64,000 nucleotides of DNA. Origin: Agrostemma githago (Eukaryota; Streptophyta; Magnoliopsida; Caryophyllales; Caryophyllaceae). The stretch covers positions 33,904,678 through 33,968,677 of the forward strand of contig OY288243.1 of assembly GCA_958450325.1 (NCBI GenBank). Reading direction: 5' to 3'. The number at the start of each line of letters is the position of its first letter. The first letter of the stretch is position 1. The position numbers were made by a program, and so were the translations under genes. Shown one piece after another: positions 55,488 through 64,000 of the stretch. The notes beneath the pieces are model-generated. The model was given only the letters and a program-made list of their open reading frames with translations. It did no database searches and had not been told where the DNA came from.

Positions 55488-56141
55488 GTCACTCGATCGA
55501 GTGGTGTATGGCACTCGATCGAGTGCCCGGTCTGAAATCGGCTCCCGCGGGTTTTATGAGCCTACTCGATCGAGTGGGTCTGGACGGGTGGAGGTCTCTT
55601 TTAGAGATAGAACTTTATCTCTACGAGGTTGCTTAATCTCTTTGTAGTTGATTTTGTGTAGTCTTTGACTCCGAGTCAGATCTTTCGAAGTGGCGTGACT
55701 GATATTTTTGTCTCGGAAATGCCTTTGACCGGGGTTTGACATGGTTGCTAAAAGACGGTTTTGCCCTTGGTATCGATTTTGACCCAAATTAGCTTTATTC
55801 GATTGGAAATGACCCATTGGGCCTGAATTTGAGGTTAGTTTTCTGAGATTTGTACTTCGTAAAAAGCCCAAGCCAAATACTAATGATTTCGAGCCCATAT
55901 CCGAGTATATTAAAGCACGTTTGCGTCCGATAATCATTGGGTGTTTGTCGGAAACTGCTATAGACACCTGGCAGCCAAATGTGGGTGTCTATAGAGCCCC
56001 CACTCTAACTGGGGCTTGGACAAGGCGAAAGTCAGAGTAGCTAGCAGGCCAATCAAGGATTAAGACCCGGTAGACTTCCGATTGGGTCGTTTATAGTCCA
56101 TTAGACTTGCGAAAAAGGGCTCGCCAGCCATAAGATAGAAA
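55488..56141. other. Non-coding repeat DNA, third palindrome pair
   Basis: ACTCGATCGAGT at 55491 and 55513, with a single one at 55564. The remainder shows no coding potential I trust; a 137-codon minus-strand reading at 55554-55967 has no familiar motif. ATAGAGCCCCCACT (near 55992) is suggestive of LTR sequence of a Tat/Ogre-type element. Confidence 0.45.
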
Positions 56142-56465
56142 TCACACCTGGGCTCTGTTATCTTGGGATAGCTCCGTGGGGACTTGTTTTTGAAGCCCTG
56201 GGTGTATCTGTATGCAAATACATCCCATCTTGGAGCTGCGCGGAGGCTTGCCTAAGAAGCCCCGGATGTGTCCGTTTGCAGACACATCTCGATTCGGAAT
56301 TACGCGAGAGCTTGCGTAGGAAGCCCTGGGTGTACCTGTATGTAGGCGCATCCCGTGTTTCTTTAGGAGAAATGCCACCTTGGGCTTTTCACTGGGGAGT
56401 TTAGTGAGTTGTGCAGGCCTGCTTTCGAAGCCTTGAGTCGTACCTGTATACAGTTACATAAAGTT
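56142..56465. repeat. 64-bp tandem repeat inside a probable LTR U3
   Basis: GAAGCC cores are at 56192, 56256 and 56320 (period 64) with a further copy at 56427 after a spacer. Each copy carries CTGGGTGTA-like and ATACATCCC-like halves. Tandem repeats of this kind are common in U3 regions. A TATAAATACCC box follows at about 56681. Confidence 0.65.
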
Positions 56466-56710
56466 TTGCATGCAACATTTAGGTAAAAATGACTCACGCT
56501 GGGGAATAAAAATTTTGGATTTTAAAAAAAAAATCTGAAAATTTTGACTTTGAAAAGGAATAGGAATGCTTGGGATGACTCTATTCCTGTACTGATGGGG
56601 AAACTGAGATCGGGCCAGTATGCCTAAATCCGCTCGGATTAAGGAATCCTAAAGGTAGGAGGATTATCAGGGCTTGGTGTTATAAATACCCATCTCCTGC
56701 TTTAGTTTTC
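56466..56710. other. Probable LTR promoter region, cut by C LTR
   Basis: A homopurine/A-rich patch (about 56520-56545) and a TATA-like GTTATAAATACCC near 56679 are seen. The block is cut by the C-family LTR at 56711. The element's identity is not known. Confidence 0.35.
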
Positions 56711-57092
56711 TGATCCGAATAAAGAAGCAACAGACTAAGAGTTTAATGAAGTCACACTAGCTCCAAATGGTCCTAGTCCAACCCCCTTAGCCCCTCCTTC
56801 AAGTCTAGTAGTGTGCCTTCTTCAAGTGCTGAACTAGCTCGTGCAAGCACCTACTTGGACCGAATAAAAGAGCAAAAACATACATTGCTCTAATCTGATT
56901 TTCAAGTCAAATAATCAAGACCATATGGATGCATTAACTTGGGTTCACACTCTTGCAAACAAGGCTGTGCATCGGATTTAGTAGGCTGATTGTAGGCTGA
57001 TTGTGTTCCCATTCATGCTTTGTCTAAGTTCTTTTCCTTAGCTTTGTTTGTATCACCCTTGACCATTCTGGTTTGGGACGTTTGTAGGCTAT
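56711..57092 (+). repeat. C-family LTR fragment, U3 part
   Basis: Begins TGATCCGAATAAAGAAGC and runs to the TTTGTAGGCTAT before the TATA palindrome, where a minus-strand LTR has been inserted. The left flank is TTTTC. Confidence 0.8.
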
Positions 57093-57980
57093 TGATGTGA
57101 GTTGATATGAACTTTGAAACAAGAATGAGAGATATGATTAGTATTCTGAAATGGACGTGAAACAAGTAACCAAAACAGAAGGTAAAGATAGTTTGAAGAT
57201 GAATAAACCGTAACCAAGGATAGTATGCTAGGTGAAGTAGACCTATACTTCAACAAAGCGCTTTGCTAGATCAAACACTCGATTGAAATAGCGAGTTTAG
57301 AGCTTGTAACGCGACTCACTCTAGACCTTGTCTTGTAAACTACAAAGACGAAACAAAAGGAAGCTTCAAAGCTTAACTTTTACTTGGGTTTTAATTTGCA
57401 AATTGGATGATGTTTATTCCTTCAAATGGCCGGCTATTTATAGCCTACAAGGGTCCTTAAACCGGTTGGTTTAGGGTGACAAAAACAAGGCTAAGACTAA
57501 TGTGAACTAGGAGCTAAATACAAGGTTGGAGCTAATAACAAAGCTAGTGTAAACATGGAGCTAAAAACAAAGTTTGATGAAGAGTAATCAGCCGTGGTCT
57601 TCTTGTGTGAACATGGAGATGAAAACAAAGCTTGAGTAGGAGTAATGAGGCGCGGCAATGGTGTGAACATGGAGCCAAAAACAAGGCTAACAAGAGAGCC
57701 TTTTGACCGTGTACACCATGAGAACACAACCAGCTTTAAACCCTTCTTAACTTCAGTCCATTACCCATGCTTGAATGATTGTGACCCTAAGTTAATGTCT
57801 TCATTTTACCTTGATTAGTTGCTCCTTTATCCAGCTCAAATCCGAGCTAGCTCCATTTATTGAAGATGGCTACTTATTATTGCTAATGTAGCTGGACTAT
57901 AGTTAAGTAGGAGCTGGTATTACTTCGTTGAGCTCTTTAGTACTTCCTTACTAGGATTAGTAGCTTCTTGATTCGGGTCA
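57093..57980 (-). repeat. C-family LTR, minus strand, probable solo LTR (888 bp)
   Basis: In sense starts TGACCCGAATCAAGAAGC at 57980 and ends ACTCACATCA at 57093. No primer site or purine tract is attached on either side. Flanks GCTAT and ATTGT do not match, so either a rearranged or a recombined solo LTR. Confidence 0.82.
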
Positions 57981-58095
57981 ATTGTAGTAGGCATACTACT
58001 AATCTGGCAAGAGGTGTTAGTGTGGGTGAACTAAGACTATGAGGAGCTAAGGTGACTTTAATGAACTCTTTGGTAGCTCCTTGATTCGGATCAGC
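57981..58095 (-). repeat. C-family LTR fragment (U3 end, minus strand)
   Basis: Ends CTTGATTCGGATCA at 58093-58094 and matches the LTR ends at 63211-63331 in its TACTA...CTGG and GAGCTA stretches. Confidence 0.7.
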
Positions 58096-58278
58096 TTTGA
58101 TCTAGCAAACCGCTTTGTTGAAGTATAGGTCTACTTCACCTAGCATACTATCCTTGGTTAAGGTTCAATCATCCATAAAACTATCCTTTCTTTCTGTTTT
58201 GGTTCTCATTCACGTTCCATTTCAGAATACTAATCCATCTTTACATTCTTGTTTCAAAGTTCATATCAACTCACATCA
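58096..58278 (+). repeat. 5' LTR of gag-only C element, 3' part only
   Basis: Begins mid-LTR at TTTGATCTAGCAAACC and ends ACTCACATCA. The U3 and R parts are missing, so the element cannot use this LTR as a promoter. Confidence 0.85.
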
Positions 58279-58282
58279 TTAG

Positions 58283-58294
58283 TGGTATCAGAGC
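58283..58294 (+). other. Primer binding site, initiator Met tRNA
   Basis: TGGTATCAGAGC, four bases after the LTR end at 58278. Confidence 0.88.
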
Positions 58295-58319
58295 TTTGGT
58301 CATCCATTTAGACGCAAGC

Positions 58320-60578
58320 ATGGCAAGAGTGTTGAACTTTGAAGATCCTACCTTCCTAGAACAACTAAAGAAAGCATTGGAGAACTTCCAGCCAAGAAAT
58401 TCTCGCTTCCAACCAAGGAGGGAACCGGTGGACAAGATCAAGGTAATTGAACTTCCTGAGTTTAACGGTGGTACTGATCCTGAAGCTTACTTGGAATGGG
58501 AAAGAAGCATGGAGAAGCTCTTTGACTTCAAGGATTTAGAGGACGAAGAAAGGTGCAAATACGCCATCCTAAAGTTAAGCAAAGGGGCTTCCCTTTGGTA
58601 TGAAGGGCTTAAGGTACAACGCACCAGAAGTGGAAAGGGTAAGATTACTTCTTGGGAGTCATTAAAACGCAAACTACGTAAGAGGTATGTCCCAACTACG
58701 CACAAGTTATCCTTATACAAAAAGATTGCTAACCTTGTACAAGGAAAAATGAGTGTTAGTGAATACATAGAAGAATTTGAGAACTTGGTTCTAATGGGAG
58801 AAGTAGAAGAGAATGAAGAGATAAAAATGGCTAGGTTCTTACGTGGGTTAAATCGTAGTATAGCTAATACGGTCGATTTGTGTCCTTATGCTGATTTTGA
58901 TACCTTGTGTGGGTTATGTCTAAAAATTGAGGCACAAGGGAAGGGAAGACATGAGGTTGAGTCTAGTAAGAGTCATACTTGGTCGCGGATGGATGATAGC
59001 AATAGAGTCAATCCTACTAGTTCTAATCAACCCCTTATTGTTAAGAATAACCCAGCACCCCCACCTCAATCCACCACCAAAACAACCACTGAAACTAGTC
59101 TATCTAAGGTACGTTGTTTCAAATGTCAAGGGTTTGGTCATTACAAAAACGCTTGTCCTAACAAAAGAGTAGTGACCTTAAGGGAAGTAATCACTGTCAG
59201 GGATGAGTTATGGGAAGAGGAACAACGTATAGGGGCTGTTTTTAATGTTAATGAGGAAGGGGAGGAAGAGGAAGTAGACTTTGAGGCTTATGAACCCCCG
59301 GCTTATGACACACTCCTAGTACTACGTACTCTACATGCTAACCCAATTCAACATGACACTGAACAGAGAGACCAAGTGTTCCATACTAAGTGTCAAGTTA
59401 AAGACAAATGGTGTAGTCTAATCATTGATGGAGGTAGTTGTACCAACGTTGCCTCAACTGAAATGGTGGACAAACTAGGTCTAGCTACTACTAATCACCC
59501 TAACCCTTATGCATTACATTGGTTAAACAACGGGAACAAGGTAAGGGTCACTAAACAAGTGAGGGTTGGATTAACCATGGGTTCCTACGTTGATGAGGTT
59601 TTGTGTGATGTGATTCCTATGGATGCTTGTCACATACTATTAGGCCGTCCTTGGCAGTTTGATAGGGACGTAGTTCACCATGGGAGGAGGAATGAGTATG
59701 AATTGAGTGATAAGGGAAAGAAAATTATACTCAAACCCATGACACCTCAAAATGTGTGTAACATGTTAGCTAACAAAGTCGGAAAACCCAGCCTTTCAAT
59801 GTTTGCCAATAAAGAGTTGGGAGTACTTGCTGTAGAAGAGGGGGAGTTGGAAGCCGCCAAGGAGGAAACCATTGAGATTAAGAGTGGTAGTGAAAAAGAG
59901 TGGCAAAAGGAACAAGTTGCTGTTATCTCTAACGAAATATCATCCTGTTTGATGCCTAGTAAAGATCATGAGATCTTAAGGTATGAAGAGGGTAAGGTCA
60001 AAGACTTGGATAACACATTATCTTGCAACAACACACATTCAACCACCTCAGATGCAGGCACAATTGGAGTTGAGAATGGGAAGGACTACTACTCCATGAG
60101 GGCTGAAGAACTTACCAAGCACAAGACTAACTCTTTTGGTACTTTTGATGAGCTTATTTTGCAGGTAAAACTTCCTTTTAAAGGAAACCTCCGTTGCACT
60201 CCAGGGTATTCTAAATACATAACGAGAAAAGCCTACAAAGGAGAGCACAACAAAAACAGAAGTACGAGGCGCTTCATAATGGATGACTTGTCTTTGGCTA
60301 ACGTAAGTATGGAGGAGTTCCCAAACCAAGGAAGGAACAAATGGAAGTCACAACCAGAAGTTCCGCACAAGGGTAACCACAGAACTTACAAGTCGAAGTT
60401 GCCGGATGAGTATGGGGATCAAGCCACCCTCCTAATAGAAGATCTTCTTCTATACCTTGATAAAGATAACATTTCAGAATTGAGGACAATTCCTTGTCAA
60501 GGGGGAGGAGATGATCCGAATCAAGGAGCTACCAATCCAAGTAAGGAAGTACTAAAGAGCTCAACTAAAGAATACTAG
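58320..60578 (+). CDS. Gag-protease polyprotein with collapsed pol tail, third independent copy
   Basis: 752 residues from ATG 58320 (MARVLNFEDPTFLEQ). Capsid region, CCHC knuckle CFKCQGFGHYKNAC, acidic linker, protease IIDGGSCTNVAS and LLGRPWQFDRDV, then the pol-derived tail (DYYSMRAEELTKHKTNS; DEYGDQATLLIEDLLLYLD) ending in the LTR. The tail is closer to the minus-strand copy (24606-26858), and the linker before it closer to the 4851 copy, so copies have recombined or diverged in mosaic fashion. The ORF is open although the 5' LTR is truncated. Confidence 0.87.
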   Translation: MARVLNFEDPTFLEQLKKALENFQPRNSRFQPRREPVDKIKVIELPEFNGGTDPEAYLEWERSMEKLFDFKDLEDEERCKYAILKLSKGASLWYEGLKVQRTRSGKGKITSWESLKRKLRKRYVPTTHKLSLYKKIANLVQGKMSVSEYIEEFENLVLMGEVEENEEIKMARFLRGLNRSIANTVDLCPYADFDTLCGLCLKIEAQGKGRHEVESSKSHTWSRMDDSNRVNPTSSNQPLIVKNNPAPPPQSTTKTTTETSLSKVRCFKCQGFGHYKNACPNKRVVTLREVITVRDELWEEEQRIGAVFNVNEEGEEEEVDFEAYEPPAYDTLLVLRTLHANPIQHDTEQRDQVFHTKCQVKDKWCSLIIDGGSCTNVASTEMVDKLGLATTNHPNPYALHWLNNGNKVRVTKQVRVGLTMGSYVDEVLCDVIPMDACHILLGRPWQFDRDVVHHGRRNEYELSDKGKKIILKPMTPQNVCNMLANKVGKPSLSMFANKELGVLAVEEGELEAAKEETIEIKSGSEKEWQKEQVAVISNEISSCLMPSKDHEILRYEEGKVKDLDNTLSCNNTHSTTSDAGTIGVENGKDYYSMRAEELTKHKTNSFGTFDELILQVKLPFKGNLRCTPGYSKYITRKAYKGEHNKNRSTRRFIMDDLSLANVSMEEFPNQGRNKWKSQPEVPHKGNHRTYKSKLPDEYGDQATLLIEDLLLYLDKDNISELRTIPCQGGGDDPNQGATNPSKEVLKSSTKEY

Positions 60579-61386
60579 CTCCTACTTAAGCATAGGCCAG
60601 CTACATTAGCAATAATAAGGAGTCATTTTCAATTATGGAGCTAGCTCGAAATTGAGCTGAATAAAGGAGCAACTAATCAAGGTAAAATGAAGACATTAAC
60701 TTGGGTTCACTATCATTCAAGCATGGGTAGTGGACTGAAGTTATGAAGGTATTAAAGCTGGTTGTGTTCTCATGGTGTACACGGCTAAAAGGCTCCTTGT
60801 TAGCCTTGTTTTGGGCTCCATGTTCACATCCTTGCCGCGCCTCATTACTCCTACTCAAGCTTTGTTTTCATCTCCATGTTCACACAAGAAGACCACGGCT
60901 GATTACTCTTCATCAAACATTGTTTTTAGCTCCATGTTTACACCACTTTGTTATTAGCTCCCAACTTTGTAATTAGCTCCTAGTTCACAATGGTTTTAGC
61001 CTTGTTTTTGTCACCCTAAACCAACCGGTTTAAGGGCTCTTGTAGGCTATATATAGCCGGTCATTTGAAGGAATAAAGATCATCCAATTTGCATATTAAA
61101 ACTTGAGTAAAGCTGAGCTTTCTGTTTCGTCCTTGTAGTTTACAAGACAAAGTCTAGAGTGAGTCGCGTTACAAGCTCTAAACTCGCTATTTCAATCGAG
61201 TGTTTGATCTAGCAAACCGCTTTGTTGAAGTATAGGTCTACTTCACCTAGCATACTATCCTTGGTTACGGTTCATTCATCCATAAAACTATCCTTTCTTT
61301 CTGTTTTGGTTACTCATTCACGTTCCATTTCAGAATACTAATCCATCTTTACATTCTTGTTTCAAAGTTCATATCAACTCACATCA
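60512..61386 (+). repeat. 3' LTR of the gag-only element (875 bp)
   Basis: Starts TGATCCGAATCAAGG right after CAAGGGGGAGGAGA (60498-60511) and ends ACTCACATCA. TATA palindrome GGCTATATATAGCC near 61044-61057, AATAAAG signal after it. Confidence 0.9.
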
Positions 61387-61733
61387 TTTTGTAGGCTATA
61401 TATAGCCATCTACGTGAGTGAATAAAGCATCCAATATTGAAATCACAAAACTGAGTAAAGCTAAGCTTTCTTTTACGTCCTTGTTGCTTACAAGACAAAG
61501 TCTAGAGTGAGTCGCGTTACAAGCTCTAAACTCGCTACTTCAATCGCGTGTTTGATTTAGCATCCGCTTTGTTGGAGTATAGGTCTACTTCACTAAGCAT
61601 ACTATCCTTTGGTTACGGTTTATTCATCCTCAAACTATCCTTACAATCTGTTTTGGTTACTTTGTTTACGTTCATTTCAGAATACTAATCATTCTTCACA
61701 TTCTTGTTTCAAAGTTCATATTAACTCACATCA
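61387..61733 (+). repeat. C-family LTR, 3' part (R/U5) of the next element
   Basis: Begins TTTTGTAGGCTATATATAGCC (at the TATA palindrome) and ends ACTCACATCA. It is more diverged than the neighbouring LTRs. It may be the continuation of the LTR begun at 56711, split by the insertion between, though the overlap of 12 bp is longer than a normal duplication. Confidence 0.75.
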
Positions 61734-61737
61734 TTAG

Positions 61738-61749
61738 TGGTATCAGAGC
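61738..61749 (+). other. Primer binding site, initiator Met tRNA
   Basis: TGGTATCAGAGC after TTAG, following the LTR end at 61733. Confidence 0.86.
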
Positions 61750-61774
61750 TTTGGTCATCCATTAGACGAAAAGC

Positions 61775-62498
61775 ATGGCAGGAGTTGTGAGCTTTGAAGA
61801 CTCTAGCTTCTTGGAAAACCTAAGGAAAGAACCGGTGGACATAGTGAATGAGCTTTCTAGTTCCAACGGTGTAACTGGTCCTGAAGTCTACTTGGGAGAA
61901 AAGGAGGAAGAAGGAAAGGACTATGAACTCCCAACGTATGGTAATGTTTTAGTACTACGTACACTTCATGCTAACCCCATCCCACACAACACCGAACAAA
62001 GAAATCAACTCTTTCACACTAAGTGTCTAGTTAATAGCAAATGGTGTAGTTTGATCATTGATGGAGGTAGTTGTACGAATGTTGCCTCTACTGAAATGGT
62101 AACTAAGTTAGGCCTAACCACTACTAATCACCCTAAACCGTATGCATTACATTGGTTGGATGATGGAAACAAAATAAGGGTCACAAAACAAGTAAGAGTA
62201 GGTTTAACCATGGGGTCTTATATCGATGAAGTTCTTTGTGATGTTATTCCTATGGATGCTTGTCATATACTTTTGGGGCGTCCTTGGCAGTTTGATAGGG
62301 ATGTAGTACACCATGGGAGGAAAAATGAATACGAGTTAAGGGATTAGGGAAAGAAAATCATTCTAAAACCTATGACTCCCCAAGCTGTTAGAGCTATGAC
62401 CGCCAACAAAACTAAGAAGCCTAACCTTACCATCTTTGCGAGTGAGAGTGAAGTAGAACAGGCTTTACAAGGGGGGGAGCGTGTCTTTGTCATGGTGG
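61775..62498 (+). pseudogene. C-family gag-protease with capsid and zinc knuckle deleted
   Basis: ATG 61775 opens MAGVVSFEDSSFLENLRK, matching the Gag start, but after about 45 residues it jumps to the region before the protease (YGNVLVLRTLHANPI). Capsid and CCHC knuckle are gone; the protease part is kept (IIDGGSCTNVAS, LLGRPWQFDRDV). The frame closes at 62345-62347 where the relatives have a Lys codon (GATAAGGGA there, GATTAGGGA here), then continues in phase to 62498, where a minus-strand LTR is inserted. This copy is more diverged than the others and belongs to an older subfamily. Confidence 0.8.
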
Positions 62499-63331
62499 TG
62501 ATGTGAGTTGATATGAACTTTGAAACAAGAATGTAAAGATGGATTAGTATTCTGAAATGGAACGTGAATGAGTAACCAAAACAGAAAGAAAGGATAGTTT
62601 TAAGGAAGGATAAACCGTAACCAAGGATAGTATGCTAGGTGAAGTAGACCTATACTTCAACAAAGCGGTGTGCTAGATCAAACACTCGATTGAAATAGCG
62701 AGTTTAGAGCTTGTAACGCGACTCACTCTAGACTTTGTCTTGTAAACTACAAGGACGAAACAGAAAGCTCAGCTTTACTCAAGTTTTAATATGCAAATTG
62801 GATCCCTTATTCATTCCAAATGGCCGGCTATATATAGCCTACAAGAGCCCTTAAACCGGCTGGTTTAGGGTGACAAAAACAAAGTCTAAACCTATTGTGA
62901 ACTAGGAGCTAATTACAAACTTGGGAGCTAATAACAAAGTGATGTAAACATGGAGCTACAACCAAAGCTAAGGAGTTAAAACCAAAGCTAAACCAAGAGC
63001 AACCAGCCGTGGCACCTTGTGAACATGGAGCCAAAAACAAAGCTTGAGTGTGCACACCATGTGAACATTGAGCTAAACACGAAGTTAGCAATCAGCCCAT
63101 AATCAACCTCATAACTTCAGTACACTTCCCATGCTTGAATGAGTGTGAACCCAAGTTAATGTCTTCTTATTTCCTTGATTATTTGCTCCTTTATTCAGCT
63201 CATACATGAGCTAACTTAATACTTGGAGGAGGCACACTACTAGGCTGGTAGGAGGTGCTAATGTGGCTTGACTAGAGCTATTAGGAGCTAGTGTTACTTC
63301 CTTGAACTCTTTAGCCTCTTCATTCGGATCA
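62499..63331 (-). repeat. 3' LTR of a minus-strand autonomous C element (833 bp)
   Basis: In sense starts TGATCCGAATGAAGAGGC at 63331, like the autonomous LTR at 2408-3176, and ends ACTCACATCA at 62499. Inserted in the gag remnant. The right-hand LTR is beyond the window, so the target-site duplication cannot be checked. Confidence 0.88.
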
Positions 63332-64000
63332 TCTCCTCCCCCTTGAAAAGGAATTGCCCTCAATTCTGAAATGCCATCATCATCAAGATAAGGAGAAAGG
63401 TCTCCCACATTGAACGTGGCATGAACTCCATTATCATCCGGTAATTCCACTTTGTAAGCATTGTCGTTTACCTTTGATATGATCTTATAAGGACCTTCTG
63501 CTCGTGGCATCAACTTATTCTTTCTCTTGCTTGGAAACCTCTCTTTTCTCAAGTGAACCCAAACTAAGTCACCCTCTTGAAAAAGTCTTGGCTTCCTGTT
63601 CTTGTTGGACCTTCTTTTGTATGCTTCATTAACCTCCTTGATCCTTTCTTGAATTTGCTCGTGGAGTTTGATCATAGCCTTTAGTTTGGACTCCGCATCC
63701 TTGTGGACTAACTCATCCTTAGGTAGAGGAATCAGGTCCAAATGCATGTAAGGATTGATCCCATACACGGCCTCAAAAGGGGAATTTGAGGTAGCATAAG
63801 TAGGAGAGCGATTGTAGGCAAATTCAGCATGGGCAAGCTTGATATCCCAATCCTTTTGAGTCTTACTTACAAGGCCCCTTAATAACGTCCCCAAAGTGCG
63901 ATTGGTAACCTCGGTTTGTCCATCTGTTTGTGGATGATGAGAAGTGCTAAATAAGAGCTTGGTTCCCACCTTCCTCCATAATGTGTTCCAAAAGTAACTA
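63211..64000 (-). CDS. C-family pol, integrase C-terminal part (runs off the window)
   Basis: The minus strand reads the end of the integrase core (HHPQTDGQTEVTNR, with the catalytic Glu), a GPY-like stretch (AEGPYKIISKVNDNAYKVEL), then DLSPYLDDDGISEL and the purine-tract-encoded QGGGDD, and stops 121 bases inside the LTR, as in 1042-2528. It is open to the window edge, where the frame still matches (NTLWRKVGTK). Small differences from the other copy (for example HLDLIPLP for PLDLIPLP) show it is a separate insertion. It could be the source of enzymes for the gag-only elements, if intact beyond the window. Confidence 0.87.
   Translation of the reverse strand, partial: SYFWNTLWRKVGTKLLFSTSHHPQTDGQTEVTNRTLGTLLRGLVSKTQKDWDIKLAHAEFAYNRSPTYATSNSPFEAVYGINPYMHLDLIPLPKDELVHKDAESKLKAMIKLHEQIQERIKEVNEAYKRRSNKNRKPRLFQEGDLVWVHLRKERFPSKRKNKLMPRAEGPYKIISKVNDNAYKVELPDDNGVHATFNVGDLSPYLDDDGISELRAIPFQGGGDDPNEEAKEFKEVTLAPNSSSQATLAPPTSLVVCLLQVLS
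63332..63345 (-). other. Polypurine tract, minus-strand autonomous element
   Basis: In sense CAAGGGGGAGGAGA just before the LTR start. Confidence 0.8.

Noticed and set aside
55262..55492. Repetitive FSYPK-type protein on the minus strand
   Set aside because: It is a by-product of the 22-bp minisatellite and has no upstream or downstream gene context.
55554..55967. 137-codon minus-strand ORF
   Set aside because: No motif, overlaps a palindrome copy and LTR-like DNA; most likely chance.
56711..61386. A single complete element bounded by LTRs 56711 and 61386
   Set aside because: Flanks TTTTC and TTTTG do not match and the left LTR belongs to another subfamily, so the block is a composite of several insertions.

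Overview
This window is flowering-plant nuclear DNA made almost entirely of LTR retrotransposons of the Ty3/gypsy superfamily, nested, truncated and duplicated. I see no cellular gene, rRNA or tRNA gene. The plant assignment rests on the element lineages: a Tat-lineage element with two RNase H domains, a Tekay/Del-type LTR, and a chromovirus family primed by initiator-Met tRNA. The species is not determinable; Caryophyllales would be only a guess.

Main family (called C here, CRM-like chromovirus). LTRs run TGATCCGAA...ACTCACATCA, followed by TTAG, a tRNA-iMet primer site (TGGTATCAGAGC) and, at the other end, a purine tract. Autonomous copies survive only as pieces: RT/RNase H at 22864-23787, integrase at 1042-2528 and 27785-29271, and integrase on the minus strand at 63211-64000. 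More common are non-autonomous copies with one intact 750-754 residue ORF made of gag, zinc knuckle and protease, with a shrunken pol tail: 4851-7115, 31594-33858, 58320-60578 (+) and 24606-26858 (-). A smaller relative (called D) has a C-like U5, its own U3 and only a ~160-codon ORF.

Layout. 1-22177 (segment A) recurs at 26744-48931 (segment A') with an offset of 26743 and only a handful of differences. Each copy holds, in order: the 5' end of a minus-strand gag-only C element inserted in a C pol gene, the C 3' LTR, an RNase H relic, a plus-strand gag-only C element, a decayed Tat element, a Tekay-type LTR with AT-rich non-coding sequence, and the start of a D array. In A the array is cut after one unit by a perfect 269-bp-arm hairpin (22178-22753). 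In A' it runs to completion as five LTRs and four internal regions (47312-54366) inside a single GATAC target-site duplication. Between A and A' lie the hairpin, an RT fragment, and a very young gag-only element with AATTC target-site duplications (23788-27784).

Right end. 54367-56710 is non-coding repeat DNA with paired ACTCGATCGAGT palindromes, a ~22-bp minisatellite and a 64-bp repeat. 56711-64000 is a pile of C-family pieces: LTR fragments, an intact gag-only ORF, a gag with its capsid part deleted, and an autonomous minus-strand copy running off the window.

Functionally, the gag-only elements keep cis signals and gag/protease but lack RT, RNase H and integrase, so they most likely depend on the autonomous C copies. 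The D array is best explained by repeated unequal LTR-LTR recombination, whose footprint can be read in its LTR variants.
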